Part shown: positions 1-7,068 of the stretch, piece by piece
How positions within the stretch are numbered: position 1 is the first letter of the stretch
Layout of the letters: each line of letters starts with the position of its first letter
Source: Actinomadura alba
GTDB lineage: Bacteria; Actinomycetota; Actinomycetes; Streptosporangiales; Streptosporangiaceae
DNA length: 64,000 nt
Assembly (NCBI RefSeq): GCF_014323705.1
Contig: NZ_JABVEC010000013.1
Span: 124,001-188,000 of the forward strand
Reading direction: 5' to 3'
The notes under the pieces: generated by a model
Database searches by the model: none
Seen by the model: the letters and a program-made list of their open reading frames with translations, nothing else
Told to the model about the DNA's origin: nothing
Translations under genes and position numbers: made by a program

Positions 1-968
1 CACTCGCGAGTGATCTTGATGACGGTCTCCGCACAGTGCGGGGGGACCGCGTCGATGATGGCGGGCCAGTCCACACTGGTCGCCGAATGGGTGTGCAGCA
101 GCCTGAGCAACTGCCGTCCCCCGTCGGTCTGCCGCAGGGCCGGGTCCTGGACGAGCCGGCGCAGCAGGAAGGGCAGGTCGAGCCGGTCCTCTCCGCGGTC
201 GGTGCCCGGCGTCTGGACGGCGGGCCGCCTGCCCGTGAAGGGGGCAGGGGGCTGGACTCCCTCGGCGACCTGCCGTCGGCAGGGTACCGGGTCCTCGCCG
301 CGCCGCATACGCCAGCGGACGTCGTGCGCTGTACCCAGGGACACCCCGGCGGCCTTGGCGATCTCTCGCAGTGGCGCGTCCGGGCGCTGCGCGATGGCCT
401 CGGCGGCACGGCGCCTCCCCTCCACGGCGTTGACCGGTCGGTTCCGGCCGTCGAGTCCCCGGCGCGTGTTCGAGCGCGGTGGTTCTTCGGTTGAACACCG
501 GCGCAGCCCCGCGACGGTCTTGGCGGCCAGGCCGGTGTGCGCGGCGATCGCCCGGTCGGACAGGCTCGGCCGCGAGGTCAGGATGCGCGTTGCCGCGGCC
601 TTGCGGTCGGCCAGCGACAACGACAGCCCGTGCGCGATGTTCTCCTCGACCGCCCGTATGAAGGCTTCTTCCTCGTTGCCGTCGAAGAACACCACTTCGA
701 TCTCGTCATGGCCCCGGAGAATGGCGGCCTTGCAGCGGTGGTGACCGTCGATGATCTGCATGGAGGAACGGTGCACAAGAATCGGCGGAAACGAGGCCTC
801 GCTCTCGGCGAGAAGGTTGACGTGATCTTCGTCCTCGGTCTGCCGTGGCGAATCGCCCGGACGGAGAGCACTGATTGACACCGTGTGGGTCTTGGTGGCG
901 GTGAGGGGCCGCACCGACAGGTTCTCTTCCGCCGGGTCGCTTCCTCGTGGCGAATGGCCTCCACACAC
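1..968 (-). CDS. StrR-like pathway activator with ParB-type N-terminal domain (partial, 3' end cut by window edge)
   Basis: At least 322 codons are visible before the left edge; StrR is about 350 aa, so little is missing. The start is a GTG right after an in-frame TAA, with GGGAG seven bases upstream. The N-terminal third has the ParB/sulfiredoxin-like signature of StrR-type regulators: LPPILVH-like segment (FPPILVHRSS), then IIDGHHRCKAA, EVVFFDG and AVEENIAHGLSLSLADRKAA. A second helix-turn-helix-like stretch (LREIAKAAGVSLGTAHD) lies around residue 205. Proteins of this kind activate streptomycin-, glycopeptide- and enediyne-type clusters by binding promoter DNA. Nearest neighbour is the TetR-like receptor gene, 339 bp upstream. 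The other frames across this stretch look like shadows. Family assignment is strong; the role as activator of this cluster is inferred. Confidence 0.85.
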   Translation of the reverse strand, partial: MCGGHSPRGSDPAEENLSVRPLTATKTHTVSISALRPGDSPRQTEDEDHVNLLAESEASFPPILVHRSSMQIIDGHHRCKAAILRGHDEIEVVFFDGNEEEAFIRAVEENIAHGLSLSLADRKAAATRILTSRPSLSDRAIAAHTGLAAKTVAGLRRCSTEEPPRSNTRRGLDGRNRPVNAVEGRRRAAEAIAQRPDAPLREIAKAAGVSLGTAHDVRWRMRRGEDPVPCRRQVAEGVQPPAPFTGRRPAVQTPGTDRGEDRLDLPFLLRRLVQDPALRQTDGGRQLLRLLHTHSATSVDWPAIIDAVPPHCAETVIKITRE

Positions 969-1307
969 GATTTACTCCCGTCCTGGCGCCCAGAGGTCAA
1001 TCTTGATCTGATGGCTTTGATGATCAAGTGCGGAGTTGACCGAACGCCGTCTGGATCAATCTGAAAGATACCGGCTGGCCGGGTTTTGGCAATACCCCAT
1101 TTCAATGGAGGAGTGAACGCTGGGTGGCCGACTCGCAGCCGACCGTGTCAAATCCCTGTTCGCCGCGCTGCCAGGAAACCGTGTGATCACTCAGTAAGTG
1201 GCGCAAGGGCCAGTCATGCTTTACCTGCGGCCATATCCCACTGACCGAGTATTGACAACCCCACTGACCAGTATTGACCTCGATCGATGATCACGAGCAG
1301 AGGGCGG
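969..1307. promoter_or_regulatory. Promoter region of the StrR-like gene
   Basis: A 339-bp gap without a credible gene, more AT-rich than its surroundings. It lies upstream of the StrR-like gene and downstream of the TetR-like gene, so it must carry the promoter of the former. It contains the tandem 19-20 bp direct repeat listed separately, next to TTGAC boxes. I could not find the classical StrR inverted repeat here. Confidence 0.5.
1237..1278. repeat. Tandem imperfect direct repeat, possible operator
   Basis: CCCACTGACCGAGTATTGAC (1237-1256) is repeated as CCCACTGACCAGTATTGAC (1260-1278), differing by one inserted G. The second copy contains the short inverted motif ACTGACCAGT. It lies between the TetR-like and StrR-like genes, where an operator for a TetR-family receptor would be expected. 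Operator function is inferred. Confidence 0.5.
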
Positions 1308-1961
1308 TCAGCATGAGGACGACGCGGCCGGAGGGGGCTGGTCGAGTGCGGGGAAATCCGTCATCACCGTGGCCACGCGCTCGGGCTTGACCAGACCCGG
1401 CAACAAGTGGCGCCACATCACCGCCAGATGCTCATGGAGATCGGAGTCGGGTGCCTTCAAAGCGCTCATGCGCTGAAGCCCGGTGAAGGAGGCCACCAGG
1501 AACTCGGCGACGACCCTCGTGTCCGCGTCCGGCCGCAGGTCGCCCTGCTGCCGGGCTTCGCGCAGCAGTTGCTCGACGATGTCGGTCCAGCCGGAGAAGA
1601 GGGGCGGCGCCGAGGCGCCGATGAGAGCGTGCTCGCACGCCAGCCGGGTCCCCGCGCGGGCCAATGCGTTGTCGCGGAGGATGCCGGCCGCCCGCCAGAA
1701 CACCTCCAGGAGAAGGTGGATCGCGCGGGGCTGATGCTCCCGGAGTTCGCTGATCAGCGTGGGCCAGAGCTGGTGCTGTTCGGTGAGGATGGCGAGCGCG
1801 AGGTCTTCCTTCGACGGGAAATGGAAGTACAGCGCCCCCTTGCTCACCTGCCGCCCGGTCACGATGTCCTGGAGGCTCGTGCCGAGATACCCGCGGGCCT
1901 CGAACATCTCGGCCGCAGCGGTCATGATGACGCGTCTTGTACGTTCTGCTCGTGCCTGCAT
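1308..1961 (-). CDS. TetR-family regulator, gamma-butyrolactone receptor (ScbR/ArpA)-like
   Basis: 217 aa from the ATG at 1961, which has a G-rich ribosome site (CAGGGG); an in-frame TTG at 1982 would add seven residues. The N-terminal helix-turn-helix is typical: RTRRVIMTAAAEMFEARGY, then SKGALYFHFPSKEDLALAIL. The C-terminal ligand domain has the ARAGTRLACE and LFSGWTDIVEQLL pattern of gamma-butyrolactone receptors such as ScbR and ArpA. These repress activator genes until a butyrolactone-type signal binds. Its position next to the StrR-like activator gene fits that role. The repeat at 1237-1278 is a candidate target. TetR fold is certain; receptor subclass is probable. Confidence 0.85.
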   Translation of the reverse strand: MQARAERTRRVIMTAAAEMFEARGYLGTSLQDIVTGRQVSKGALYFHFPSKEDLALAILTEQHQLWPTLISELREHQPRAIHLLLEVFWRAAGILRDNALARAGTRLACEHALIGASAPPLFSGWTDIVEQLLREARQQGDLRPDADTRVVAEFLVASFTGLQRMSALKAPDSDLHEHLAVMWRHLLPGLVKPERVATVMTDFPALDQPPPAASSSC

Positions 1962-2256
1962 GCGCCCCTGCCCAGTGTTCAAAGTACGGGGGCCAAAATT
2001 GTATACTTGGGAATCTCATTGGGCGCAGCACCCCGGCCGCGGTGGCACGGCATCCTCAGAGATGCACCCCGGTGTCCTGAGCTTGGACGATAGGGCATGC
2101 GGAGGCGAACTGGACTTGAGGAATCCGCGTTATCGGGTTCTGCGGGAATGAATGAGATCATCTTCGCGTCCGGTCATTGACGATTCATGCTTGTGGCACG
2201 TGTTCTGCGGATGAATCGGGCCCATGCCTCCGCGCAGCCGACAGGAGGTGGCGCCG

Positions 2257-2826
2257 GTGAAATCGGTATCTCCAGGAGATGACAAGACCAAGACGATGAC
2301 ACTCGAGGCGTTCGCCGACACGATCGTCCCGGGTGTGAAGCGTTCTCCCGAGGACAGATCGGTCGCGGGCGCCGTTGTTGACCCGGGGGCGGTAGTGGCG
2401 GGCGCCGTCGAGCTTCTGGAGACACCCGCGCCGGGGATACGCGAAGGCCTGGACGACCTCGTCCGGATGCTCAACGACCACGCACGGTCGTACGCGGACC
2501 TGCAAGGGCTGGTGCTCGACTCGCCGGAGCCCCCGTTCGTCGCCCTTTCGTTCGCCGATCGCACCGCCCTGGTCCAGGCGCTCACCGCGCCCGGACATCC
2601 GGAACGGGAGGTGTGGATCAGCCTCGCCCTGTTCAGCAACATGGCCTTCGACACCGCCGCGCACATGCACACCCTGGACGCGATCGCCGCGGACCATCCC
2701 GGCATCCGGATCATGGGTCTGGCGAAACCGGACCCCGATGGCCTCTGGCGGTTCCCCGCCTTCTCCTACGGACGGCCACTGGCCGATCTCCATCCCGACA
2801 CGACGGCCTCCGGGAGTCCCGCATGA
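2257..2826 (+). CDS. DUF5987-like small partner of a GMC oxidoreductase
   Basis: 189 aa from GTG 2257, chosen because a perfect AGGAGG lies eight bases upstream; an ATG at 2224 is in frame but has no such site. The stop codon overlaps the start of the GMC oxidoreductase gene (ATGA), a sign of translational coupling. The protein begins TMTLEAFADTIVPG, a pattern seen in gluconate-2-dehydrogenase-subunit-3-like partners of flavin oxidoreductases, and contains a central helical region. I see no cofactor-binding motif or signal peptide. It probably forms a complex with, or stabilises, the next gene product. The partner role rests on gene coupling and family resemblance only. Confidence 0.65.
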   Translation: MKSVSPGDDKTKTMTLEAFADTIVPGVKRSPEDRSVAGAVVDPGAVVAGAVELLETPAPGIREGLDDLVRMLNDHARSYADLQGLVLDSPEPPFVALSFADRTALVQALTAPGHPEREVWISLALFSNMAFDTAAHMHTLDAIAADHPGIRIMGLAKPDPDGLWRFPAFSYGRPLADLHPDTTASGSPA

Positions 2827-4478
2827 CCAGTACCGAACGTACCGATGTCCTCGTGGTCGGCAGCGGATTCGGCGGAGCCATCGCCGCCTACCACCTGGCG
2901 GCCGGCGGCGCGCGGGTCGTCGTGCTCGAACGCGGGCCATGGCTGGAGGGCAAGGACTTCGAGCATGACTTCAAGCTCGGCTCGTCCTACACCCGGATCT
3001 TCGACTTCGTGATCGGGGACGGGATGAGCGTCCTCGGCGGGAACTGCGTCGGCGGCGGCAGCGTGGTCTACTTCGCCGCGATGCCGCGCGCGCCGCGGTT
3101 CGTCTTCGAGCGCCGGGGAAGCATCCGGCGGCGCATGTGGCCGGCGACGATATCCCGGGACCTGCTCGAGCCGTGGTACGACCGGGTCGCCGAGGCGATG
3201 CCGGTGACCAAGCAGGACTGGAACGACGTCACGTACGCGGGTGGGTTATGGGCGGCGGCATGCGCCCACGCAGGGCACACCGCCAACCCGGTCCCGGTCG
3301 CCGTCGACAACGACCGCTGCACGAACTGCAACTGGATGATGGCCGGCTGCCGTTTCGACGCCAAGCGCTCCCTGCTGTTCAACTACCTGCCGGCGGCCCT
3401 CGCGCACGGTGCCGAGATCCGGCCTATGCACGAGGTCCAGCACCTGTCCCTCACCGACGAAGGCGGCTACCGCGTCCACTACAACGTCATCGACGACGAG
3501 GACTACCGCGTGCACGTCGGGAGCGGGGAGATCGACGCCAAGATCGTCGTGCTGGCAGCAGGAGCCGGCGCCACGCCGGTGATCCTGCAACGTTCCGAAC
3601 AGGCGCTCGGCCGCATGCCCCACGCCGTGGGCCGCTACTTCTCGGGGAACGGCGAGCGGCTCAACACCGCGGTCATCGACGAGGACCGGGCTCGTGAAGT
3701 GCTCGGGCTGACGCGGGAGGGCGGGATGGCCTACGCGGCCAACCAGATCGGCCGCGGGCCCGTCGTGGCGAACTGGGACCGGCTCGACGGGACGCTGCCC
3801 GAATACTCCCGCTTCTCGCTGGAGCAGCTGTACTTCCCGCCGGGCCTGGGCACCATTCTCGCCCAGGCCCCGGATGCGACCGGCCCGACGTGGTTCGGTG
3901 TGGACAAGAAGGAGATGCTGCGGCGCTGGCAGTCCTGGCTGACCATATTCACCATGTCCGAGGACGACAACGAGGGGGTCTTCGGGCTTCCGCCCGCAAC
4001 CGGCAACGCGGTCCGGATTTCGCAGCAGATGCTCGGACGGGGCAACCTGCGATACCACCCGACAGCGAACACGCTGCGGGGCTGGGCGGAATCGGACGCC
4101 GCGGTTCGCGACATCATCGAGCGCGACGGGCTCGCCAAGGTGATGCCGTGGACCAACGACCTGGTCGGCGCGTACACGGTGCATCCTCTCGCGTCTTGCC
4201 GCATCGGCGACGACCCGGCCACCTCGGCGCTCGACGACCGTCATGAGCTGCGCGGCCACCCGGGCATCTTCGTCACCGACGGCTCCGCCGTCCCGGGAGG
4301 GCTGACGGTCAACCCGGCGATGACCATCGCGGCGCTCGCCGAGCGGGCCATGCCGGGCATCGTGGCGACGGCACGGCAGCGCGGGATACCCGTGACCTAC
4401 GGGGCGCCCGGCCCGGGCGGGGAGACCGGCGGCCGCCGTGCCGCGGCGCCGCTCGTCGCCGATCTGGTCCGCGAATAG
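2823..4478 (+). CDS. GMC-family FAD oxidoreductase (cholesterol-oxidase-like)
   Basis: 551 aa. It opens with the FAD-binding motif VVGSGFGGAIAAYHLA at residues 10-25 and an ERGPW segment, followed by GGNCVGGGSVVY. A cysteine-rich stretch CTNCNWMMAGCRFDAK around residue 170 is typical of the cholesterol-oxidase branch of GMC enzymes. Near the C-terminus are HPLASCRIGD and VNPAMTIAALAERA, which carry the catalytic His and Asn. It should oxidise an alcohol or a related substrate with FAD. Codon 142 is TTA (3246-3248). It is coupled to the upstream small protein and followed 17 bp later by an AhpD-like gene, so the three probably form one operon. The substrate is unknown. Confidence 0.85.
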   Translation: MTSTERTDVLVVGSGFGGAIAAYHLAAGGARVVVLERGPWLEGKDFEHDFKLGSSYTRIFDFVIGDGMSVLGGNCVGGGSVVYFAAMPRAPRFVFERRGSIRRRMWPATISRDLLEPWYDRVAEAMPVTKQDWNDVTYAGGLWAAACAHAGHTANPVPVAVDNDRCTNCNWMMAGCRFDAKRSLLFNYLPAALAHGAEIRPMHEVQHLSLTDEGGYRVHYNVIDDEDYRVHVGSGEIDAKIVVLAAGAGATPVILQRSEQALGRMPHAVGRYFSGNGERLNTAVIDEDRAREVLGLTREGGMAYAANQIGRGPVVANWDRLDGTLPEYSRFSLEQLYFPPGLGTILAQAPDATGPTWFGVDKKEMLRRWQSWLTIFTMSEDDNEGVFGLPPATGNAVRISQQMLGRGNLRYHPTANTLRGWAESDAAVRDIIERDGLAKVMPWTNDLVGAYTVHPLASCRIGDDPATSALDDRHELRGHPGIFVTDGSAVPGGLTVNPAMTIAALAERAMPGIVATARQRGIPVTYGAPGPGGETGGRRAAAPLVADLVRE

Positions 4479-4495
4479 CGCCTGGACGGCCGACG

Positions 4496-5557
4496 ATGAG
4501 CGGAGTGCTCAGCCGGGCGACCCGCCGGGCGGCGCAGGTCCAGATCCGGCACGTCTCCGTGGTCCCGCGAGGCGCCGCCGAGGGTCTGGTCGATCAGGTG
4601 TACGCACAGCTCGAGCGCGACTTCGGCCTGTTCGCGCCACCGGTGGTCCTGCACTCGGCGGTGCCGGAGGCCCTCGCGGCCTGCTGGTCGATGCTGCGCG
4701 AGACGCTGGTGGCCGCGGGGCGAGTGGACCGCGCGGCCAAGGAGGTGGTGGCGTCCGCGGTCTCCCTTGGCAACTCGTGTCCGTACTGCGTGGACGTGCA
4801 CGGTGCGGCGTTGCACGCTCTGGCCGGTGGCCGGGACGCGGCCGCCGTCGCCGGTGACCGTCTCGGCTCAATCGGCGATCCGCGGCTACGGGAGATCGCG
4901 GCATGGGCGCGGAACGGTAAGGCGCCGGGAGCCCCGATCCCGCCCGAACAGGCCGCCGAGCTCCTCGGGGTGGCGATCACCTTCCACTACCTGAACCGCA
5001 TGGTCAACGTGTTCCTGGGCGAGTCCCCTTTCCCGCCCGGGACACCGGCCGTTCTCCGCGGGGGCCTGCGGCGGCTGGCCGGCCGGCTGTTGCGTCGATC
5101 GGTCGGCCGCGGGCCCGCGCCCGGCGCGTCACTGGAACTGCTCTCCGCCGCTCGACTGCCCGACGACCTCGCGTGGGCGGCCGGTAGCCCGAACATCGCC
5201 GACAGTCTCGCGCGGGCGGCCGCCGCCTTCGAGACGGTGGGCGTGCGTACGGTGCCGGAGGCCGTCCGTGAGCTCGTCCTGGTGCGGTTGGCCGACTGGA
5301 CGGGTGAGCCTCCCGGGCTGAGCCGGTCCTGGGCGGCGGACGCGGCCAGAGCACTGCCCGGCGCGGACCGCCCGGCCGGCCGGCTGGCGTTGCTGACGGC
5401 CATGGCCTCCTATCAGGTCGACGAGTCGGTCATAGCGGCGTTCCGGAGCGGAGGGGCTGACGACGCGGCGCTGGTCGGCCTCACCTCCTGGGCGAGCTTC
5501 GCGGCGGCCCGGCGAACGGCGGCCCGGCCGGGCACCGGCGCCGCGCCGGGGTCGTGA
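4496..5557 (+). CDS. AhpD/carboxymuconolactone-decarboxylase-like protein
   Basis: 353 aa, about twice the length of a simple AhpD. The N-terminal half carries the redox motif SCPYCVDVHGAAL (CxxC followed by xxxH) near residue 98, which in AhpD-like proteins acts in peroxide reduction or thiol relay. The C-terminal half, from about residue 170, is arginine- and alanine-rich and appears to be a second, degenerate helical unit without CxxC. It follows the GMC oxidoreductase gene by 17 bp in the same operon, so it may remove hydrogen peroxide made by that oxidase. That coupling is an inference. Confidence 0.7.
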   Translation: MSGVLSRATRRAAQVQIRHVSVVPRGAAEGLVDQVYAQLERDFGLFAPPVVLHSAVPEALAACWSMLRETLVAAGRVDRAAKEVVASAVSLGNSCPYCVDVHGAALHALAGGRDAAAVAGDRLGSIGDPRLREIAAWARNGKAPGAPIPPEQAAELLGVAITFHYLNRMVNVFLGESPFPPGTPAVLRGGLRRLAGRLLRRSVGRGPAPGASLELLSAARLPDDLAWAAGSPNIADSLARAAAAFETVGVRTVPEAVRELVLVRLADWTGEPPGLSRSWAADAARALPGADRPAGRLALLTAMASYQVDESVIAAFRSGGADDAALVGLTSWASFAAARRTAARPGTGAAPGS

Positions 5558-5814
5558 TCAGCTGAGATCTGTGCCAGGCCGAGCTTGAACTGCTGTTCTG
5601 ATTCGTGCGTCCTGCGATGCGAATTCCTTCCTTATCGAGTCTGAGATGGCAATTCAAAAGATGTGCCGGGCAGGGCGGAAGGCGACGATATGGATTGGCG
5701 GAATCGCACCAGATATGGGTTATGCGTGATCGCAATCACCCTGACGTGGCGGCGGCCCGGTCCGTGGCCGGAATGTGCGACCAGCCGCGGGAATGCCGAG
5801 AGAGGACGGAAGAA

Positions 5815-6618
5815 GTGACCGATCTGCAGACCGTGATCTCCGACCTGACCGCGGAGGGCGACGACGTCGATCGCCTGGTGGCCGGTCTGGACGCCTCCGG
5901 ATGGAAGACGCCCACCCCCGCCCCCGGCTGGACGATCGCACACCAGATCGCCCACCTGACCACGATCTTTCGCATGGCCGCGATGTCGGCGGCCGAGCCG
6001 AAGGAGTTCGAGGTGATGCTGGCACGGCTGAGCGACGACTTCAGCGCCAACGTGCGGGCGGCGATGGAGCCGTACCTGGCCGGGCCGCCGCAGGAACTGC
6101 TCGGCCGGTGGCGCGCCGAGCGCGCCGCCGCGTCCAAGGCGCTCGCCGCCGTCCCACCCGACCGGGTGGTGCCCTGGCTGGTCCGGCCGCTGCCACCTGC
6201 CATCCTCGCCTGCGCCGGGATCATGGAGCTGTTCGGGCACGGCCAGGACATCGCCGACGCGCTCGGGGTGCGGCTGGAGCGAACCGACCGGATCATGCAT
6301 CTGGCCGGGTTCGCGGTCCTGGTCCGCGACTTCGGCTACCTGGCGCGCGATCTGACACCTCCCGAGGTGGAGTTCCGCTACGAACTCACCACTCCCTCCG
6401 GCGATCGGTGGGAGGTCGGTCCCGCGGACGGGGAGAACCGGATCACCGGACCCGCTGAAGACTTCTGCCTGCTGGTGACCCGGCGCCGCCACCGCGCCGA
6501 CCTCGCGCTCACCGCCGACGGCGCGGTCGCCGACCACTGGCTCGACATCGCCCAGGCGTACCGAGGGCCCGCCGGGCCCGGCCGCGAAGCCGGCCAGTTC
6601 GCGCACCAGGGCCGGTAG
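5815..6618 (+). CDS. TIGR03084-like maleylpyruvate-isomerase-fold protein
   Basis: 267 aa from GTG 5815, preceded by a GGACGGAAG ribosome site; a longer frame from 5605 exists but the family begins at TDLQTVISDLTAEGDDVDRL. The conserved segment WKTPTPAPGWTIAHQIAHL, with the His pair of the DinB/mycothiol-dependent fold, is clear near residues 31-49, and a second conserved segment ELFGHGQDIADALG is near residue 140. Members are common in mycothiol-producing actinomycetes and often sit in secondary-metabolite or catabolic loci; most have no proven reaction. Here it stands alone between the GMC operon and the tRNA. Confidence 0.75.
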   Translation: MTDLQTVISDLTAEGDDVDRLVAGLDASGWKTPTPAPGWTIAHQIAHLTTIFRMAAMSAAEPKEFEVMLARLSDDFSANVRAAMEPYLAGPPQELLGRWRAERAAASKALAAVPPDRVVPWLVRPLPPAILACAGIMELFGHGQDIADALGVRLERTDRIMHLAGFAVLVRDFGYLARDLTPPEVEFRYELTTPSGDRWEVGPADGENRITGPAEDFCLLVTRRRHRADLALTADGAVADHWLDIAQAYRGPAGPGREAGQFAHQGR

Positions 6619-6675
6619 CCTGTCGGGCTCGAAATATGCAGGGGATGAAAAGGGTTTCACTGGTCATCCATTTCA

Positions 6676-6703
6676 TCTTGCCGTGCACTTTGTCTTGCCG
6701 TGC
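6676..6703. repeat. Direct repeat TCTTGCCGTGC x2
   Basis: TCTTGCCGTGC occurs at 6676-6686 and again at 6693-6703, a 17-bp period. It lies just after the TIGR03084-like gene and upstream of the tRNA hairpin. No function is evident. Confidence 0.5.
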
Positions 6704-6785
6704 GGAATTCCCCGTCAACGGTGTGGACGACGACAATATCGAAGAAGGCCCGGGCGGTAGTCCGGTGCCACGCTGATCGGTATGC

Positions 6786-6811
6786 GAGGCATTGCCGTCC
6801 GGCAATGCCTC
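6786..6811 (+). terminator. 11-bp perfect hairpin just upstream of the tRNA
   Basis: GAGGCATTGCC (6786-6796), loop GTCC, GGCAATGCCTC (6801-6811). It has no T-tract. It may terminate the upstream operon or act as a 5' leader structure for tRNA processing, since it ends eight bases before the mature tRNA. Confidence 0.5.
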
Positions 6812-6819
6812 CCGATTGC

Positions 6820-6895
6820 GCCCCCGTAGCCCAGAGGCAGAGGCGAGCCCCTTAAAAGGGTTTTGTGGTTGGTTCGAATCCAACCGGGGGCACCA
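6820..6895 (+). tRNA. Class I tRNA with anticodon UAA (Leu-UUA codon), CCA encoded
   Basis: 76 nt folding as a cloverleaf: acceptor GCCCCCG/CGGGGGC, D arm with AGAGGCAG loop (three clean pairs and a C-A mismatch), anticodon stem AGCCC/GGGTT (one G-U pair), loop CTTAAAA at 6851-6857, five-base variable loop, T arm GTTGG-TTCGAAT-CCAAC, discriminator A and encoded CCA. The anticodon reads UAA, which pairs with UUA (Leu). Leucine tRNAs normally have a long variable arm (class II); this one is class I, so its charging identity is doubtful. From memory its acceptor and T arm look more like actinomycete arginine-type tRNAs. The fold is strong, amino-acid identity unresolved. Confidence 0.75.
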
Positions 6896-7068
6896 GAACG
6901 AACGGCCGGTATCGAGCCGAGCATTTTCGAAGAGGACGTTGCGTGCTCGATTGTGCGAACATCGCAACACAGTTGCCCGGAGAAAGGGCAGGCCGAACGG
7001 TCGTCGTGCGGCGGTTCGGTGAATGGATTTCTCGTCGGTGGAGTGAATTCGAGGTAAGGGGCGAGATC

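Larger units (their letters stand above)
6619..7068. other. Intergenic region carrying the tRNA gene
   Basis: A 450-bp gap with no convincing protein gene. It holds a short direct repeat (6676-6703), an 11-bp hairpin (6786-6811), the tRNA (6820-6895) and the leader of the downstream methyltransferase. Open frames across the tRNA, including one from 6865, are extensions lacking a ribosome site. Confidence 0.6.

Noticed and set aside
10..1105. Several open frames on both strands, including plus-strand 10-744 and minus-strand 578-1105
   Set aside because: They are shadows of the StrR-like gene on the minus strand (1-968), which alone has family motifs and a ribosome site.
6820..6895. tRNA as an attachment site for an integrative element
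   Set aside because: No repeat of the tRNA 3' end and no integrase gene were found in the window.
6865..7068. Extension of the zinc-ribbon methyltransferase gene upstream to 6865
   Set aside because: It would begin inside the tRNA and has no ribosome site; TTG 7069 has AAGGGG at the right distance.
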